This document shows, in pieces, positions 18,003 to 27,460 of a DNA stretch of 51,109 bases (positions are counted from its first letter, which is position 1; each line of letters opens with the position of its first letter). The notes under the pieces are model-generated. The model made no database searches, had not been told where the DNA came from, and saw only the letters and a list, made by a program, of their open reading frames with translations. A program made the translations under genes and the position numbers. Origin of the DNA: Candidatus Cryptobacteroides avicola. GTDB taxonomy: Bacteria; Bacteroidota; Bacteroidia; Bacteroidales; UBA932. Where the stretch lies: the NCBI GenBank assembly GCA_017695115.1, contig JADILV010000005.1, positions 1-51,109 of the forward strand. Direction: 5' to 3'.

Positions 18003-20282
18003 TTATTGCAGTTTTATCGTATGTGTCTTGCCGTCATAGCAGACCACCTTTACACTGGCCCCTTCGCCAGGTATCACCTTGCTGTCGCTCCTTATCATCC
18101 TGTCCCCTTCAAACACCGTAAGCGGTTCTCCGCCGTAGAAGCCGAAAATCAGCGTCTGGATCGATGTACGGACTACCCAGTATGTATTTCCCGCTACCTT
18201 TACGGCTTCCGGAAGACCTTTTATCGTCTCTTTTGCGGTAATGGTCTTCCACTGGGCCGGACGGCGTGCCTGAAGATTGTACATCTCTATGGTATTGTCC
18301 TTATGGAGAATCATCACATTGTATTTCCTGTTGCCGTTGAAATCATAGATGCCGGGACCTATGAGAATCTCCTTGCCCAGATCGACAGGGAACGGACTCA
18401 CATAACGTCCCAGGCGGTCTATAAGGTACAGGCTGCTGCCTGATGCAAACAGGATCTGAAGCTTGCCGTTTGCAAAATAATCTATCGTACCGGCATTGCC
18501 GCATATCGGAGACGAAAACGGCACACCCCAAATGCCTTTGCCTCCGACTTCCTTGAGGCACAGATACATATTGTCCTGCTGATAGAACAGATTCATTTTG
18601 CCAGTCCCGGAATTCTTCACCTTGAAAGGGCCCTTGGGTACCGTTACGACTGTATCCCTCTCAAAGACAGGGGCCTTGGTTTTCATCACGTTTACACGGA
18701 ATTCCTCGGCCACGGCGGATATGCTGCCGTCCTTATCTCCGGATACACAGAATGACAAAGGTACATAGGAATACCCTTCAGCCGCCTCTGCGAAAGCGGC
18801 GGAATATGCGGATTTGAAGATGTTTCCAAGAACATCCTTTCCGTCTTTGACAGACAAATACGAGACAAAATACTTGTTTCCGGCCATGAAATCAGGCTGT
18901 ATCGATGCATCTGCGACATATCCGGAAAGCGGATACTCCAGTGCCCGTCCTTCGACATACTCTGAAACAGCGGCTTCGCTCCCCACTATTATCCAGTCGT
19001 CCATATATGTGAAACATGTTTCTTCAGTAGCGTTGAAAAACGGTCCGAAAACGGATGCCGCGAATCCTCCATACGAATATCGGCAGACTTTCGGAGCCGC
19101 ATCCTTTCCTGACGACGGATCGGCGTCACGGAACACTATGGTCATATCCTTGTTGCCCATCTTCATAAGCAGTACCTTCTCCACTGAAGATCCTACCTTG
19201 AAAAATGCGGCAGCCACCTCCTTCACTCCAAGCGTAGAGGCCCACTGCACAGGGGAAATCCCGGATGATTTCTGAAGCTGCGACCGGACTGACTCTATCT
19301 TTCCGAGTCTCCCGGCCCCGTCCGCAAATGCATCCGCTGATGCAATATAGGCAGATACGTCATCCAAAGGCATGCCTGCAAAGAATATGGTATATGACGG
19401 CAGTACCGACGCAACGGTAGAACGGGACGGCGAATAGCCCTTGAATACATTCACGAAATCTTCCACACCTTTGTCAGTTGTGAACGTTCCGTCCAGTCTC
19501 AGACGGCCGCTGTCGGACTGCACTATGGAAAAACAGGCCCATCCGGAAAATTTCTTCAGGAAATCCGCATAGCCGTAAATACCCTTATCAGCTATCCCGG
19601 TAAAGAACTTGCCTATCTCTGAGCAGGATATGAAAACAGTATTGTCTCCATGTCCTACCTTCTCGGCGCAATCGGCAAAGCCGTCGGAATCCAGTATGGA
19701 AATGCCTTTGGCAATATGCCTGGCGGAAGATTTGGTCTGGACATCTGAAACCGACAGAAGAATTATGCTCCTTCTGTAAAGATAGGTTCCCGAACCGGCT
19801 ATATCAGCACAGTCGAGCAATGAAGCCGAAAGTCCGCATGAGTCCGCATCCGCCATGAAACGCTGTATCCTGCTGTCCGCAGAGGCTCCGGAGCGTCCGG
19901 CGTCTATAACCATCAGAGGAACAAGAGAACCGTTATAATGCAGGGACAGGACAGCCTTTGCCGACTTCAACGGGCCAAGATCACCGGCATTTTCTCCAGA
20001 CAGGAACTTCTGCAGGACACTGCTTTCCCGATCTCCCGTAAAATAATGGAAACACCCGGAGGTATCCGTAAGCATCCGGCATGCCGTCTTCAAATCAGAA
20101 AAGCCAATCACCATCACAGCATCCGACGGTACTGCAGCCAGAAGTCCTGTCCTTCCTTCCGAAGCGATGGCGGCAGACTTTGTCTCCCCTGTACCGGAAT
20201 ACAGGAAAAATACGGCTGCCGCAACCAGTGCCGCCAAACCTGCCAGCACTGCAATACAGGCGATTATGGCCTTTCTGTCCAT
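18003..20282 (-). CDS. Membrane-anchored protein, DUF3352-like, with a propeller-like C-terminus
   Basis: A 759-residue protein of no function known to me. An N-terminal helix (residues about 7-28, IIACIAVLAGLAALVAAAVF) anchors it, leaving the rest outside the cytoplasm. Residues 45-520 resemble DUF3352-type repeats, opening with LLAAVPSDAVMVIGF. Residues about 560-759 contain short repeats (NLFYQQDNMYLCLKE; LQILFASGSSLYLIDRLG; YNVMILHKDNTIEMYNL) that suggest a beta-propeller, possibly incomplete. It is second in the ridA operon, with only 4 bp between the genes. The DUF3352 assignment is tentative. Confidence 0.6.
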   Translation of the reverse strand: MDRKAIIACIAVLAGLAALVAAAVFFLYSGTGETKSAAIASEGRTGLLAAVPSDAVMVIGFSDLKTACRMLTDTSGCFHYFTGDRESSVLQKFLSGENAGDLGPLKSAKAVLSLHYNGSLVPLMVIDAGRSGASADSRIQRFMADADSCGLSASLLDCADIAGSGTYLYRRSIILLSVSDVQTKSSARHIAKGISILDSDGFADCAEKVGHGDNTVFISCSEIGKFFTGIADKGIYGYADFLKKFSGWACFSIVQSDSGRLRLDGTFTTDKGVEDFVNVFKGYSPSRSTVASVLPSYTIFFAGMPLDDVSAYIASADAFADGAGRLGKIESVRSQLQKSSGISPVQWASTLGVKEVAAAFFKVGSSVEKVLLMKMGNKDMTIVFRDADPSSGKDAAPKVCRYSYGGFAASVFGPFFNATEETCFTYMDDWIIVGSEAAVSEYVEGRALEYPLSGYVADASIQPDFMAGNKYFVSYLSVKDGKDVLGNIFKSAYSAAFAEAAEGYSYVPLSFCVSGDKDGSISAVAEEFRVNVMKTKAPVFERDTVVTVPKGPFKVKNSGTGKMNLFYQQDNMYLCLKEVGGKGIWGVPFSSPICGNAGTIDYFANGKLQILFASGSSLYLIDRLGRYVSPFPVDLGKEILIGPGIYDFNGNRKYNVMILHKDNTIEMYNLQARRPAQWKTITAKETIKGLPEAVKVAGNTYWVVRTSIQTLIFGFYGGEPLTVFEGDRMIRSDSKVIPGEGASVKVVCYDGKTHTIKLQ

Positions 20283-20286
20283 AATA

Positions 20287-20661
20287 CTATCGAACCGCTA
20301 CAGCTTCAATCTCTATCTTGACACCCATCGGAAGAGCAGCTACCTGGAAACACGCCCTGGCAGGCTTGTCCCCTGTAAAGAATTCAGCATAGACGGCATT
20401 TGCAGCGGCAAAATTCTTTATATCATCAAGCAGGACTGTGGTCTTCACTACATTATCGTATGTCATCCCGGCTGCTTCAAGGATCGCTCCTATGTTTTTA
20501 AGGGACTGTCTTGTCTGGTCTTCTATTTTCTCCGGAACCGAACCGTCAGCCGGCACCACCGGAATCTGACCTGAAACATAAAGAGTACCGTTGACTTCAA
20601 TAGCCTGGGAATATGGGCCTACTGCTTTAGGCGCATCAGGAGTAGCAATTACTTTTTTCAT
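20287..20661 (-). CDS. ridA: RidA-family enamine/imine deaminase
   Basis: A 124-residue protein that hydrolyses reactive 2-aminoacrylate and related enamines made by PLP enzymes. Visible family marks are the N-terminal APKAVGPYSQAIEV, YVSGQIP, and the C-terminal GDKPARACFQVAALPMGVKIEIEAVA, with the catalytic Arg in PARACF. It is the first gene of a five-gene leftward operon and has a consensus promoter at 20685-20715. Confidence 0.95.
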   Translation of the reverse strand: MKKVIATPDAPKAVGPYSQAIEVNGTLYVSGQIPVVPADGSVPEKIEDQTRQSLKNIGAILEAAGMTYDNVVKTTVLLDDIKNFAAANAVYAEFFTGDKPARACFQVAALPMGVKIEIEAVAVR

Positions 20662-20684
20662 ACCGATAAAATTTACCTATCCTG

Positions 20685-20715
20685 CAAAGATACTCATAAT
20701 CCGTTTAAATTCAAA
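20685..20715 (-). promoter_or_regulatory. Promoter of the ridA operon
   Basis: On the minus strand, TTTG (20715-20712), 19 nt, then TATCTTTG (20692-20685), a full match to the Bacteroidetes consensus. The predicted start near 20678 leaves a leader of about 17 nt before the ridA ATG. Confidence 0.8.
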
Positions 20716-20763
20716 CTGGTAAGGCCAACACGTATCCCATGACCCCACATCCGGTTCTATACA

Positions 20764-20793
20764 TAAAAATAACCCCGTGAAAATCACGAGGTT
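20764..20793 (-). terminator. Intrinsic terminator behind tRNA-Arg
   Basis: On the minus strand, a 10-bp stem with one mismatch (AACCTCGTGA against TCACGGGGTT) with a short T-rich loop, followed by a T-rich tail. It lies 15 bp past the tRNA 3' end. Confidence 0.8.
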
Positions 20794-20807
20794 ACAACCA
20801 ATAAAGT

Positions 20808-20878
20808 AGTCCCGAGCAGAATCGAACTGCTATCTAAAGTTTAGGAAACTTCCATTCTATCCGTTGAACTACGGGACC
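20808..20878 (-). tRNA. tRNA-Arg (anticodon CCT)
   Basis: A 71-nt cloverleaf on the minus strand. Acceptor arms GGTCCCG and CGGGACT, a D stem GTTC/GAAT, anticodon stem GAAGT/ACTTT with loop TTCCTAA (anticodon CCT, read AGG), and T arm AGCAG/CTGCT with loop TTCGATT all fold. CCA is not encoded. AGG codons are abundant in this window, in the prophage as well as the chromosome. The gene sits between rpmF and ridA and has its own terminator. Confidence 0.95.
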
Positions 20879-20906
20879 GGATTTATCAGGTGAAAGAATG
20901 CCGGAA

Positions 20907-21089
20907 TTACTCGGCGTTCTTTACAATGATCTGACGGCCTCTGTAGTACCCGCACTCAGGGCAGACCCTGTGGTACATAACAGTAGCTCCACAATTCGAG
21001 CAGGTAGCCAGTGTAGGGACTACGGCCTTGTCATGTGTTCTTCTCTTGTCTCTTCTTGCTTTAGAGACCTTGTGTTTCGGATGTGCCAT
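20907..21089 (-). CDS. rpmF: Ribosomal protein L32
   Basis: A 60-residue large-subunit protein. The N-terminus MAHPKHKVSKARRDKRRTH and the two Cys pairs (TCSNCG and CPECGYY), a zinc knuckle, identify L32. It follows yceD by 35 bp on the same strand, a pairing conserved widely in bacteria. The tRNA-Arg gene begins 28 bp beyond its stop and may lie on the same transcript. Confidence 0.97.
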   Translation of the reverse strand: MAHPKHKVSKARRDKRRTHDKAVVPTLATCSNCGATVMYHRVCPECGYYRGRQIIVKNAE

Positions 21090-21124
21090 TGTTTTATACT
21101 TTTAATATTTATTTCCAGTTTTCA

Positions 21125-21652
21125 TCAGCTCCTGAAGATATTCTTCAAGGCCGAAAAAGGATTCTCCTCTTTATCCGGTACTTCATTCTCCTGTACTCCT
21201 CCGAGATACCGCATCATTCCGGGATCACATTCACCCTCCGCATGGACTTTCTGCATCGGAAGTGCGAGACAAGCATAATCATATATGGTCTGCCTCATAT
21301 CCATGACCGTATCCGACTCGGGAACGAAGACAATTTCGCGTCCGCCCTCTTCGGCTACGGCACCCTGCCCTTCAGCGCTGCCGAACTTTACACTCAGCTT
21401 CGCGACAGAGTCTACCGGCACCTGCAATTCCCCGAGACACCTGTCACACTCGACAGTCAGGCGACCTTCAATATGACAGTCAATGCCTATATAGTGCCCC
21501 GACTTCTCCACGTCCGCCTCCACCTGCAGGGATGCATCCAGAATTTCCGAATTTCCGAATCCTTCAAAGAACTCCTTGCCTGCAGTCCAACGATAAGACG
21601 TCTTTCCCGAGGCCAATCCATTTACAGGTATCAAAAAATCTTCTTTTTCCAT
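21125..21652 (-). CDS. yceD: YceD-family protein (DUF177)
   Basis: A 175-residue protein of the YceD/DUF177 family, linked in other organisms to 23S rRNA accumulation and ribosome assembly. The family core VECDRCLGELQVPV, with its Cys-x-x-Cys, is at about residues 90-105, and the region near ALPMQKVHAEGECDPGM fits the conserved C-terminal part. It is placed directly upstream of rpmF, as is usual. Confidence 0.88.
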   Translation of the reverse strand: MEKEDFLIPVNGLASGKTSYRWTAGKEFFEGFGNSEILDASLQVEADVEKSGHYIGIDCHIEGRLTVECDRCLGELQVPVDSVAKLSVKFGSAEGQGAVAEEGGREIVFVPESDTVMDMRQTIYDYACLALPMQKVHAEGECDPGMMRYLGGVQENEVPDKEENPFSALKNIFRS

Positions 21653-21675
21653 AACCTTAAATAGATTTGAGCGTG

Positions 21676-21706
21676 CAAAGGTAAGAAAAAGTTTTTGAAA
21701 ATCAAT
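21676..21706 (-). promoter_or_regulatory. Promoter of yceD-rpmF
   Basis: On the minus strand, ATTG (21706-21703; one mismatch to TTTG), 19 nt, then TACCTTTG (21683-21676). The -33 element overlaps the last codons of typA. The leader would be about 17 nt. Confidence 0.7.
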
Positions 21707-23504
21707 CCAAATCGTTACTTTTTCTTTTCCTTTCTATCTCATCAAGAATTATCTTTCTGATTCTCATGGATTTAGGCGTAACCTCAACAAGCTCGTCTTC
21801 CTGGATATATTCCAGAGCTTCCTCAAGAGAGAAGACGATAGGAGGAGGAAGCATCACCTTGTCGTCACTTCCGGAAGCACGCATATTGGTCAGCTTCTTG
21901 GTCTTGCAGATGTTGATATTGAGATCCCTCTCCCTGGTATGCTCTCCGACTACCTGTCCTGCATAAATCTCGTCACCAGGGTTTACGAAGAAACGCCCGC
22001 GGTCCTGGAGCTTGTCCATAGAATACGCCACTGCCACCCCTGTTTCGAGGGAAACGAGCGAACCGTTGGTCCTGCGCTCGATATCGCCTTTATATGGCTC
22101 ATAATCCTTGAACCTGTGGGCGACGACGGCCTCCCCCTGGGTAGCGGTCAGAAGGTTGCTCCTGAGCCCCATAAGGCCCCTGGCAGGAATGTCGAAATCG
22201 AGGTGGGTGCGGTCACCCTTGTTGTCCATCCTCAGAAGGGCGCCTTTCCTGCGTGTAGTAATCTCTATAGCCTTGCCCACAAACTCCTCAGGCACCTCGA
22301 TAGTCAGGCTCTCGATAGGCTCGCAGCGCACTCCGTTTATGGTTTTGTCCAGCACTTTAGGCTGGCCGACCTGAAGTTCGAAGCCTTCCCTTCTCATTGT
22401 CTCGATAAGTACTGAAAGATGGAGGACGCCCCTGCCGTAGACTATGAATGAATCTGCGTTAGGTCCCGGTTTCACACGGAGCGCAAGGTTCTTCTCCAGT
22501 TCTTTTTCCAGCCTCTCTTTCAAATGGCGGGATGTGACAAACTTGCCTTCACGCCCGAAAAAAGGAGAGTTGTTTATGCAGAAAAGCATGCTCATGGTAG
22601 GCTCGTCTACCGCGATAGGAGGAAGGGCCTCCGGATTTTCAAAGTCAGCGACCGTATCCCCTATCTCAAACCCTTCAAGACCGACAACGGCACAGATATC
22701 TCCGCACTGTACGGAATCGACCTTGGTCTTGCCGAGCCCCTCGTATACCATCAGTTCCTTTATCTTCTGTTTCTCGATTATGTCATATCTCTTGCACAAG
22801 CTGATGTTCATTCCTGCTTTCAGTTCGCCTCTCGTGACCCTTCCGATGGCGATCCTTCCTACATAAGGGGAATATTCCAGAGATGAAATAAGCATCTGCG
22901 GCGTCCCCGGATTATGTGCAGGGGCAGGTATCACTTCAAGAATGGTATCCAGCAGCGGCGTGATGTCAGTGGTCGGCTTTCTCCAGTCCAGAGACATCCA
23001 TCCCTGCTTCGCACTGCCGTACACTGTCCTGAAATCCAGCTGGTCTTCCGTAGCGTTCAGCGAGAACATAAGGTCGAATACCTCTTCCTGGACCTCGTCC
23101 GGACGACAATTCTGCTTGTCCACCTTATTGATGACTACGATAGGTTTCTTTCCCATCTCGATGGCCTTCTGGAGAACGAAGCGTGTCTGCGGCATACATC
23201 CTTCGAACGCGTCTACCAGAAGGAGCACCCCGTCAGCCATGTTCAGCACCCTCTCTACCTCTCCTCCGAAATCGCTATGGCCCGGAGTGTCTATAATATT
23301 GATTTTTACGCCTTTATAAGGAACAGACACATTCTTTGCAAGAATGGTTATACCGCGTTCCCTTTCCAGATCGTTGTTGTCAAGGATCAGCTCTCCCAGC
23401 TTTTCCTGCTCCCTCGCCTTGGTGGCCTGATAGATCATCCTGTCCACCAGAGTGGTCTTTCCATGGTCCACATGGGCGATAATGGCAATGTTTCTTATTT
23501 CCAT
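21702..23504 (-). CDS. typA: TypA/BipA translational GTPase
   Basis: A 600-residue ribosome-associated GTPase of the EF-G class, needed for 50S assembly and stress growth in other bacteria. The G domain shows AHVDHGKTTL, DTPGHSDFGGEVERVL and NKVDK. Domains II and III and the BipA-specific C-terminal half follow (RGLMGLRSNLLTATQG, VVGEHTRERDLNINICK). A TTG nine bases upstream (23513) is in frame, but MEIRNIAIIAHVDHGK at the ATG is the standard N-terminus, so I use 23504. Confidence 0.96.
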   Translation of the reverse strand: MEIRNIAIIAHVDHGKTTLVDRMIYQATKAREQEKLGELILDNNDLERERGITILAKNVSVPYKGVKINIIDTPGHSDFGGEVERVLNMADGVLLLVDAFEGCMPQTRFVLQKAIEMGKKPIVVINKVDKQNCRPDEVQEEVFDLMFSLNATEDQLDFRTVYGSAKQGWMSLDWRKPTTDITPLLDTILEVIPAPAHNPGTPQMLISSLEYSPYVGRIAIGRVTRGELKAGMNISLCKRYDIIEKQKIKELMVYEGLGKTKVDSVQCGDICAVVGLEGFEIGDTVADFENPEALPPIAVDEPTMSMLFCINNSPFFGREGKFVTSRHLKERLEKELEKNLALRVKPGPNADSFIVYGRGVLHLSVLIETMRREGFELQVGQPKVLDKTINGVRCEPIESLTIEVPEEFVGKAIEITTRRKGALLRMDNKGDRTHLDFDIPARGLMGLRSNLLTATQGEAVVAHRFKDYEPYKGDIERRTNGSLVSLETGVAVAYSMDKLQDRGRFFVNPGDEIYAGQVVGEHTRERDLNINICKTKKLTNMRASGSDDKVMLPPPIVFSLEEALEYIQEDELVEVTPKSMRIRKIILDEIERKRKSNDLD

Positions 23505-23567
23505 ATACTTCAATTATTTCCTATATGTCACGAAGCCCCGGAAACAGAGACTTCCGGTAACGGGCTG

Positions 23568-23575
23568 CAAAATTA
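23568..23575 (-). promoter_or_regulatory. -7 box of the typA promoter
   Basis: TAATTTTG on the minus strand fits TAnnTTTG. No good -33 element is seen 19-21 nt upstream. Position suits typA, with a leader of about 55 nt. Confidence 0.45.
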
Positions 23576-23609
23576 GACAAAATTTGAATATACGGAAGCC
23601 GTTTTTTTA

Positions 23610-23617
23610 TATTTTTG
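23610..23617 (+). promoter_or_regulatory. -7 box of the PH-domain gene pair
   Basis: TATTTTTG fits TAnnTTTG. TTTG lies at 23583-23586 but 23 nt away, longer than the usual 19-21. It faces the typA promoter in the divergent gap. Confidence 0.5.
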
Positions 23618-23655
23618 CGACCGGAGAAAAGTCAATCACTTACAGCGGAAACAGT

Positions 23656-24171
23656 ATGACAAACAGGCAATGGAATCCGGAAAATATTGACAGGGTGGAA
23701 AATCTCACCTATATGCCTCTGGAAAGGAACTATCTCAAGGTCATGTTCTTAAAGACGGGATCGGCCTATGTCTGCATGATGCTTCTCCCGCTTTTCCTGC
23801 TTCTCGCAGAAGGACTCGACTGCAAATGGACAATACTCGTCTGCACTGAATCCGCACTGCTTACGGCTGCTGTCCTGAATCTGTCTCTGCTTCCACGGTC
23901 GTTTTCCAATAAAGGCTTTGCCATCCGGGAGCATGACATCACCTACCGCTCCGGGATAATCTTCCGGTCATCCGTCACTATCCCGTTCTGTAAAATTCAG
24001 CAGGTAAGTATCGGACAGAATCCATTCACACGCATCTTCGGTCTCTATACCGTAGATATAGTCAACGGGGCACAGTTTCTGGCGGGAACTGCCATTCCCG
24101 GTCTGACGGAGGAAAAGGCGGAAGAAATAAAGGCATTCATAATCGAGAGGACAAAAAATGAAAACGACTGA
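23656..24171 (+). CDS. Bacterial PH-domain membrane protein (YdbS-like)
   Basis: A 171-residue membrane protein with two predicted helices (about residues 32-50 and 56-76) followed by a bacterial PH domain (bPH2, DUF304; about 80-160; YRSGIIFRSSVTIPFCKIQQ, GLYTVDIVNGA). The frame is open upstream into typA's antisense, but the first ATG behind the promoter that gives a normal N-terminus is 23656. It overlaps the next gene by 14 bp. In Bacillus, YdbS and YdbT are encoded together in the same order and affect sensitivity to an antimicrobial peptide; whether that holds here is unknown. Confidence 0.85.
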   Translation: MTNRQWNPENIDRVENLTYMPLERNYLKVMFLKTGSAYVCMMLLPLFLLLAEGLDCKWTILVCTESALLTAAVLNLSLLPRSFSNKGFAIREHDITYRSGIIFRSSVTIPFCKIQQVSIGQNPFTRIFGLYTVDIVNGAQFLAGTAIPGLTEEKAEEIKAFIIERTKNEND

Positions 24172-25663
24172 CTTCTCCCGCCCCAGGAGGATGAGCAAAA
24201 GCGCATTCGTGGTCTTTTTCGTCAAGGACCTGTGTAGTTACGCCGGCTTTATCTTCCTTGCCGTCATCTTTAATTTAAATGCCGTAGAGAGGTCTCCCCT
24301 TCTGACAATATTCGAGCGGACGCTGCTTGTAGCGGCAGGAGGCATCATCGTGGCCGCCGCGACTTCATTTGTCCGCTATTATTTCAGGAAGTATTATGTG
24401 GAAAACGGCAGCCTGATTTTCATTCACGGACTTTTCCATAAGGAAACGACAAGCATACCGTTGGAAAAGATACACACTCTGCGCACAAGACGGGATTTCA
24501 TCTACCGGCTTATGGACATGCGCAGCGTGTCATTCGACACTCTGGCGATGAAATCGGCAGAAATAGAGCTGATTCTGGATGACACGGACTGGAACGCACT
24601 GCTGAGCCTGGTGGAGGCGCAGGAACAGAAGTCGGAAGACAAAGAACGGGAAACAGGGAAAGCAGATGCAGACAAGCTGGCTTTCAGCAACATGAATCTG
24701 ATAAAAGGAGCGTTCTGCCAGAATCACCTGCAGGGCATGGTAGTACTCTTCGGTATTCTGGCGGCAATACTTGACAGGATCACTGCCGTAAATGACAACG
24801 CCCTGGACTTTCTGATAAACTATGCCGATGCCTGTACCCGGGGTCTGTCGGTCCCGGCAATAATGTATATTGCAGCCCTCATAGCTCTGTATATGGTCAT
24901 CATGCTGCTGTGGATAGGCAAGGCGTTCCTGCGTTATGCAAACATGGAAGTGAGGCTGGACCGGGAGCAGCTGGCTTTCGAAAGCGGCCTTATAACACGC
25001 AAGAGCAGCCGGTTTCCGTACGGCAAAATCTGCACTGTCTATGTGAAGCGGAATTTCCTGGAAAAACTGACGGGATGCAGCACCATAAGAATGATACAGG
25101 CGGAGAATGCCACCGACGAACAAAAAGGTACCGATGTAAGAATCTACGGGACCGACCGTTCCGGAACTTTTCTGGACTGGTGGCTCGGCAAGGACTACGC
25201 TTCTTCCGGCACGGTCCTCTCGGCACAGTCCGGCTACGGACTGGCTGTCCATGTCATGAGGTTCGACATACCCGTTATTCTGGCGGCAGCTGCAGTGCTG
25301 GCATACTTCGGGCTGTATGTATGGCTCGCAGCGCCGGCGACATATCTGGCGTTCTCCCTGGCCAAAGGGCTTATGGCCGTACGCCGGAGCCGTATCACGC
25401 TGAAAGACGATTACCTGGAAATCAACACCGGAAGGTTTGCAGATACCGTCAATTACATCAAATACAGCAACATCGAAGTGGTCCGGCTTGTCTCGACCCC
25501 TTTTTCGGCATCTTCAGGACGCGTCCGCCTTTCCATTTCCACCAACGGCACTTTCTTTACAGCCAGAAGCCTGAAGGCGGAAGATGCAGGAGAAATATAC
25601 GAATATCTGCTCTACCGCTGCGAACAAAATATGCATGCTGATAAAGGCCAAAATCGCTTCTGA
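24158..25663 (+). CDS. Large bacterial PH-domain membrane protein (YdbT-like)
   Basis: A 501-residue membrane protein with repeated bPH2/DUF304 domains, in part replicating its neighbour. Helix pairs at about residues 20-75, 185-255 and 365-405 are each followed by a PH-like segment ([56 protein letters not shown]). The gene starts inside the end of the YdbS-like gene, implying translational coupling, and stops just before the guaA -33 box. Role is unknown; the pair probably forms a membrane complex. Confidence 0.85.
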   Translation: MKTTDFSRPRRMSKSAFVVFFVKDLCSYAGFIFLAVIFNLNAVERSPLLTIFERTLLVAAGGIIVAAATSFVRYYFRKYYVENGSLIFIHGLFHKETTSIPLEKIHTLRTRRDFIYRLMDMRSVSFDTLAMKSAEIELILDDTDWNALLSLVEAQEQKSEDKERETGKADADKLAFSNMNLIKGAFCQNHLQGMVVLFGILAAILDRITAVNDNALDFLINYADACTRGLSVPAIMYIAALIALYMVIMLLWIGKAFLRYANMEVRLDREQLAFESGLITRKSSRFPYGKICTVYVKRNFLEKLTGCSTIRMIQAENATDEQKGTDVRIYGTDRSGTFLDWWLGKDYASSGTVLSAQSGYGLAVHVMRFDIPVILAAAAVLAYFGLYVWLAAPATYLAFSLAKGLMAVRRSRITLKDDYLEINTGRFADTVNYIKYSNIEVVRLVSTPFSASSGRVRLSISTNGTFFTARSLKAEDAGEIYEYLLYRCEQNMHADKGQNRF

Positions 25664-25664
25664 A

Positions 25665-25695
25665 TTTGCGGATTGGAAACAGTTTCTTATTTTTG
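25665..25695 (+). promoter_or_regulatory. Promoter of guaA
   Basis: TTTG (25665-25668), 19 nt, then TATTTTTG (25688-25695), a full match to the Bacteroidetes consensus. The predicted start near 25702 gives a leader of about 12 nt. The frame is also open upstream from a TTG at 25666, but that lies inside the promoter. Confidence 0.82.
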
Positions 25696-25713
25696 CAGCA
25701 AAATTTCCGGAAA

Positions 25714-27336
25714 ATGACAGAAAAAATAATCATCCTGGATTTCGGTTCCCAGGTCACCCAGCTCATAGGAAGGCGGCTGAGGGAACTGAATGTCTATTGT
25801 GAAATCTATCCTTTCAACAAGATTCCGGCGCTGGATGAAAGCGTCAAAGGCGTGATACTTTCCGGCAGCCCGTTCTCGGTAAGGGATGAAAAGGCCCCCC
25901 AGGCGGACCTGTCAGGGATCAAAGGCAGGCTTCCTCTTCTGGGAATCTGCTACGGGGCACAGTATCTTGCATATAAATACGGCGGTGATGTGAATGCATC
26001 CATCGCACGAGAGTACGGAAGGGCGATGCTGGACGTGACCGTGCCTGACTCCCCTCTCCTTAAAGGGGTGGCGGCCCATTCCCAGGTATGGATGTCACAC
26101 GGCGACACTATCGCAAGACTTCCTGAAAACGGAGAGGTCATCGCATCCACCGCAGATGTAGTCAATGCCGCATACCATATTAAAGGTGAAGACACATACG
26201 CAGTACAGTTCCATCCGGAAGTGTACCATACTGCTGAAGGAAGCAGGATTCTTGCGAACTTCGCTCTCGGGATCTGCGGATGCAAAGGAGACTGGACTCC
26301 GGCATCTTTCATCGACACCACCATCGCAGAACTGAGGGACAGGCTCGGGGACGACAAGGTGATTCTCGGGCTGAGCGGAGGAGTGGACTCGACCGTAGCG
26401 GCAGTGCTGCTCCACAAGGCCATAGGAAGCAACCTCACATGTATCTTCGTAAACAACGGACTGCTCCGCAAGAACGAGTTCGAGGATGTGCTGGCATCTT
26501 ACAAGGACATGGGGCTCAATGTGATAGGCGCTGATGCTTCTGCCGCTTTCATCAAAGAGCTTGCAGGAGTGACAGAGCCTGAAAAGAAAAGGAAAATCAT
26601 CGGCAGACTGTTCATCGAGACATTCGACCAGTATGCCCACAAGATAGAAAACGCAAAGTGGCTTGCACAGGGTACCATCTACCCTGATGTCATCGAGTCG
26701 GCATCGGTCAACGGACCGTCATCCACCATCAAGTCGCACCACAATGTGGGCGGACTTCCGGAAAAGATGAACCTGAAGATCGTGGAGCCGCTGCGCTCGC
26801 TGTTCAAGGATGAGGTACGCCGCGTAGGCCGTGCCCTTGGCATCAAGGACGAACTGATCGGAAGGCATCCGTTTCCCGGACCTTCGCTCGGCATCAGGAT
26901 TCTGGGGGATGTGACAGAAGAAAAACTCCATATACTCCGTGAAGCCGACGATATCTTCATCCGCGCACTCAGGGAATACAGGCTGGAAGGCAACAGGACA
27001 GCGATAGAAGCACTTGCCGGCCCCGGAGCCACCGAGGTCAGGTCGGCATCCGACCCTACGATGACTGCAGCGACCCTGTATGACGCCATCTGGCAGGCCG
27101 GAACCATACTCCTCCCTGTGCGCAGCGTCGGAGTCATGGGTGACGAAAGGACTTACGAGAACACGGTCGCCCTGCGTGCCGTAATTTCCACGGACGGAAT
27201 GACAGCAGACTGGGTGCATCTCCCGTATGATTTCCTCGCCAAAGTCAGCAACGACATCATAAACAAGGTGCGCGGAGTGAACAGAGTCGTCTATGACGTA
27301 AGTTCAAAACCGCCTGCAACCATAGAGTGGGAGTAA
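25714..27336 (+). CDS. guaA: GMP synthase (glutamine-hydrolysing)
   Basis: Converts XMP to GMP with glutamine and ATP. The 540-residue protein has the N-terminal class I glutaminase ([10 protein letters not shown], catalytic Cys in [10 protein letters not shown], and QFHPEVYHT), the PP-loop ATPase ([15 protein letters not shown]) and the C-terminal dimerisation and XMP-binding part ([16 protein letters not shown]). It is monocistronic by the look of it, with its own promoter and a strong terminator. Confidence 0.97.
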   Translation: MTEKIIILDFGSQVTQLIGRRLRELNVYCEIYPFNKIPALDESVKGVILSGSPFSVRDEKAPQADLSGIKGRLPLLGICYGAQYLAYKYGGDVNASIAREYGRAMLDVTVPDSPLLKGVAAHSQVWMSHGDTIARLPENGEVIASTADVVNAAYHIKGEDTYAVQFHPEVYHTAEGSRILANFALGICGCKGDWTPASFIDTTIAELRDRLGDDKVILGLSGGVDSTVAAVLLHKAIGSNLTCIFVNNGLLRKNEFEDVLASYKDMGLNVIGADASAAFIKELAGVTEPEKKRKIIGRLFIETFDQYAHKIENAKWLAQGTIYPDVIESASVNGPSSTIKSHHNVGGLPEKMNLKIVEPLRSLFKDEVRRVGRALGIKDELIGRHPFPGPSLGIRILGDVTEEKLHILREADDIFIRALREYRLEGNRTAIEALAGPGATEVRSASDPTMTAATLYDAIWQAGTILLPVRSVGVMGDERTYENTVALRAVISTDGMTADWVHLPYDFLAKVSNDIINKVRGVNRVVYDVSSKPPATIEWE

Positions 27337-27356
27337 TCATCCTGCAAGACGATTGT

Positions 27357-27412
27357 GGCCCAAAGGGTAATTTCCGCGTTATGCCTGAAATTCATCCCTT
27401 TGGGTCTTTTTT
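27357..27412 (+). terminator. Intrinsic terminator behind guaA
   Basis: A long hairpin, with GGCCCAAAGGG and CCCTTTGGGTC as the outer arms and AATTTC against GAAATT inside, ends in a run of T. It lies 20 bp past the guaA stop. Confidence 0.85.
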
Positions 27413-27460
27413 CAATAATCCGACGATTTTACTTAACATTGCAGCGGAAAATTCAATATT

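Noticed and set aside
20808..20878. tRNA-Arg as the prophage integration site
   Set aside because: It is about 12 kb from the prophage, with ordinary genes between, so it is not the attachment site of this element.
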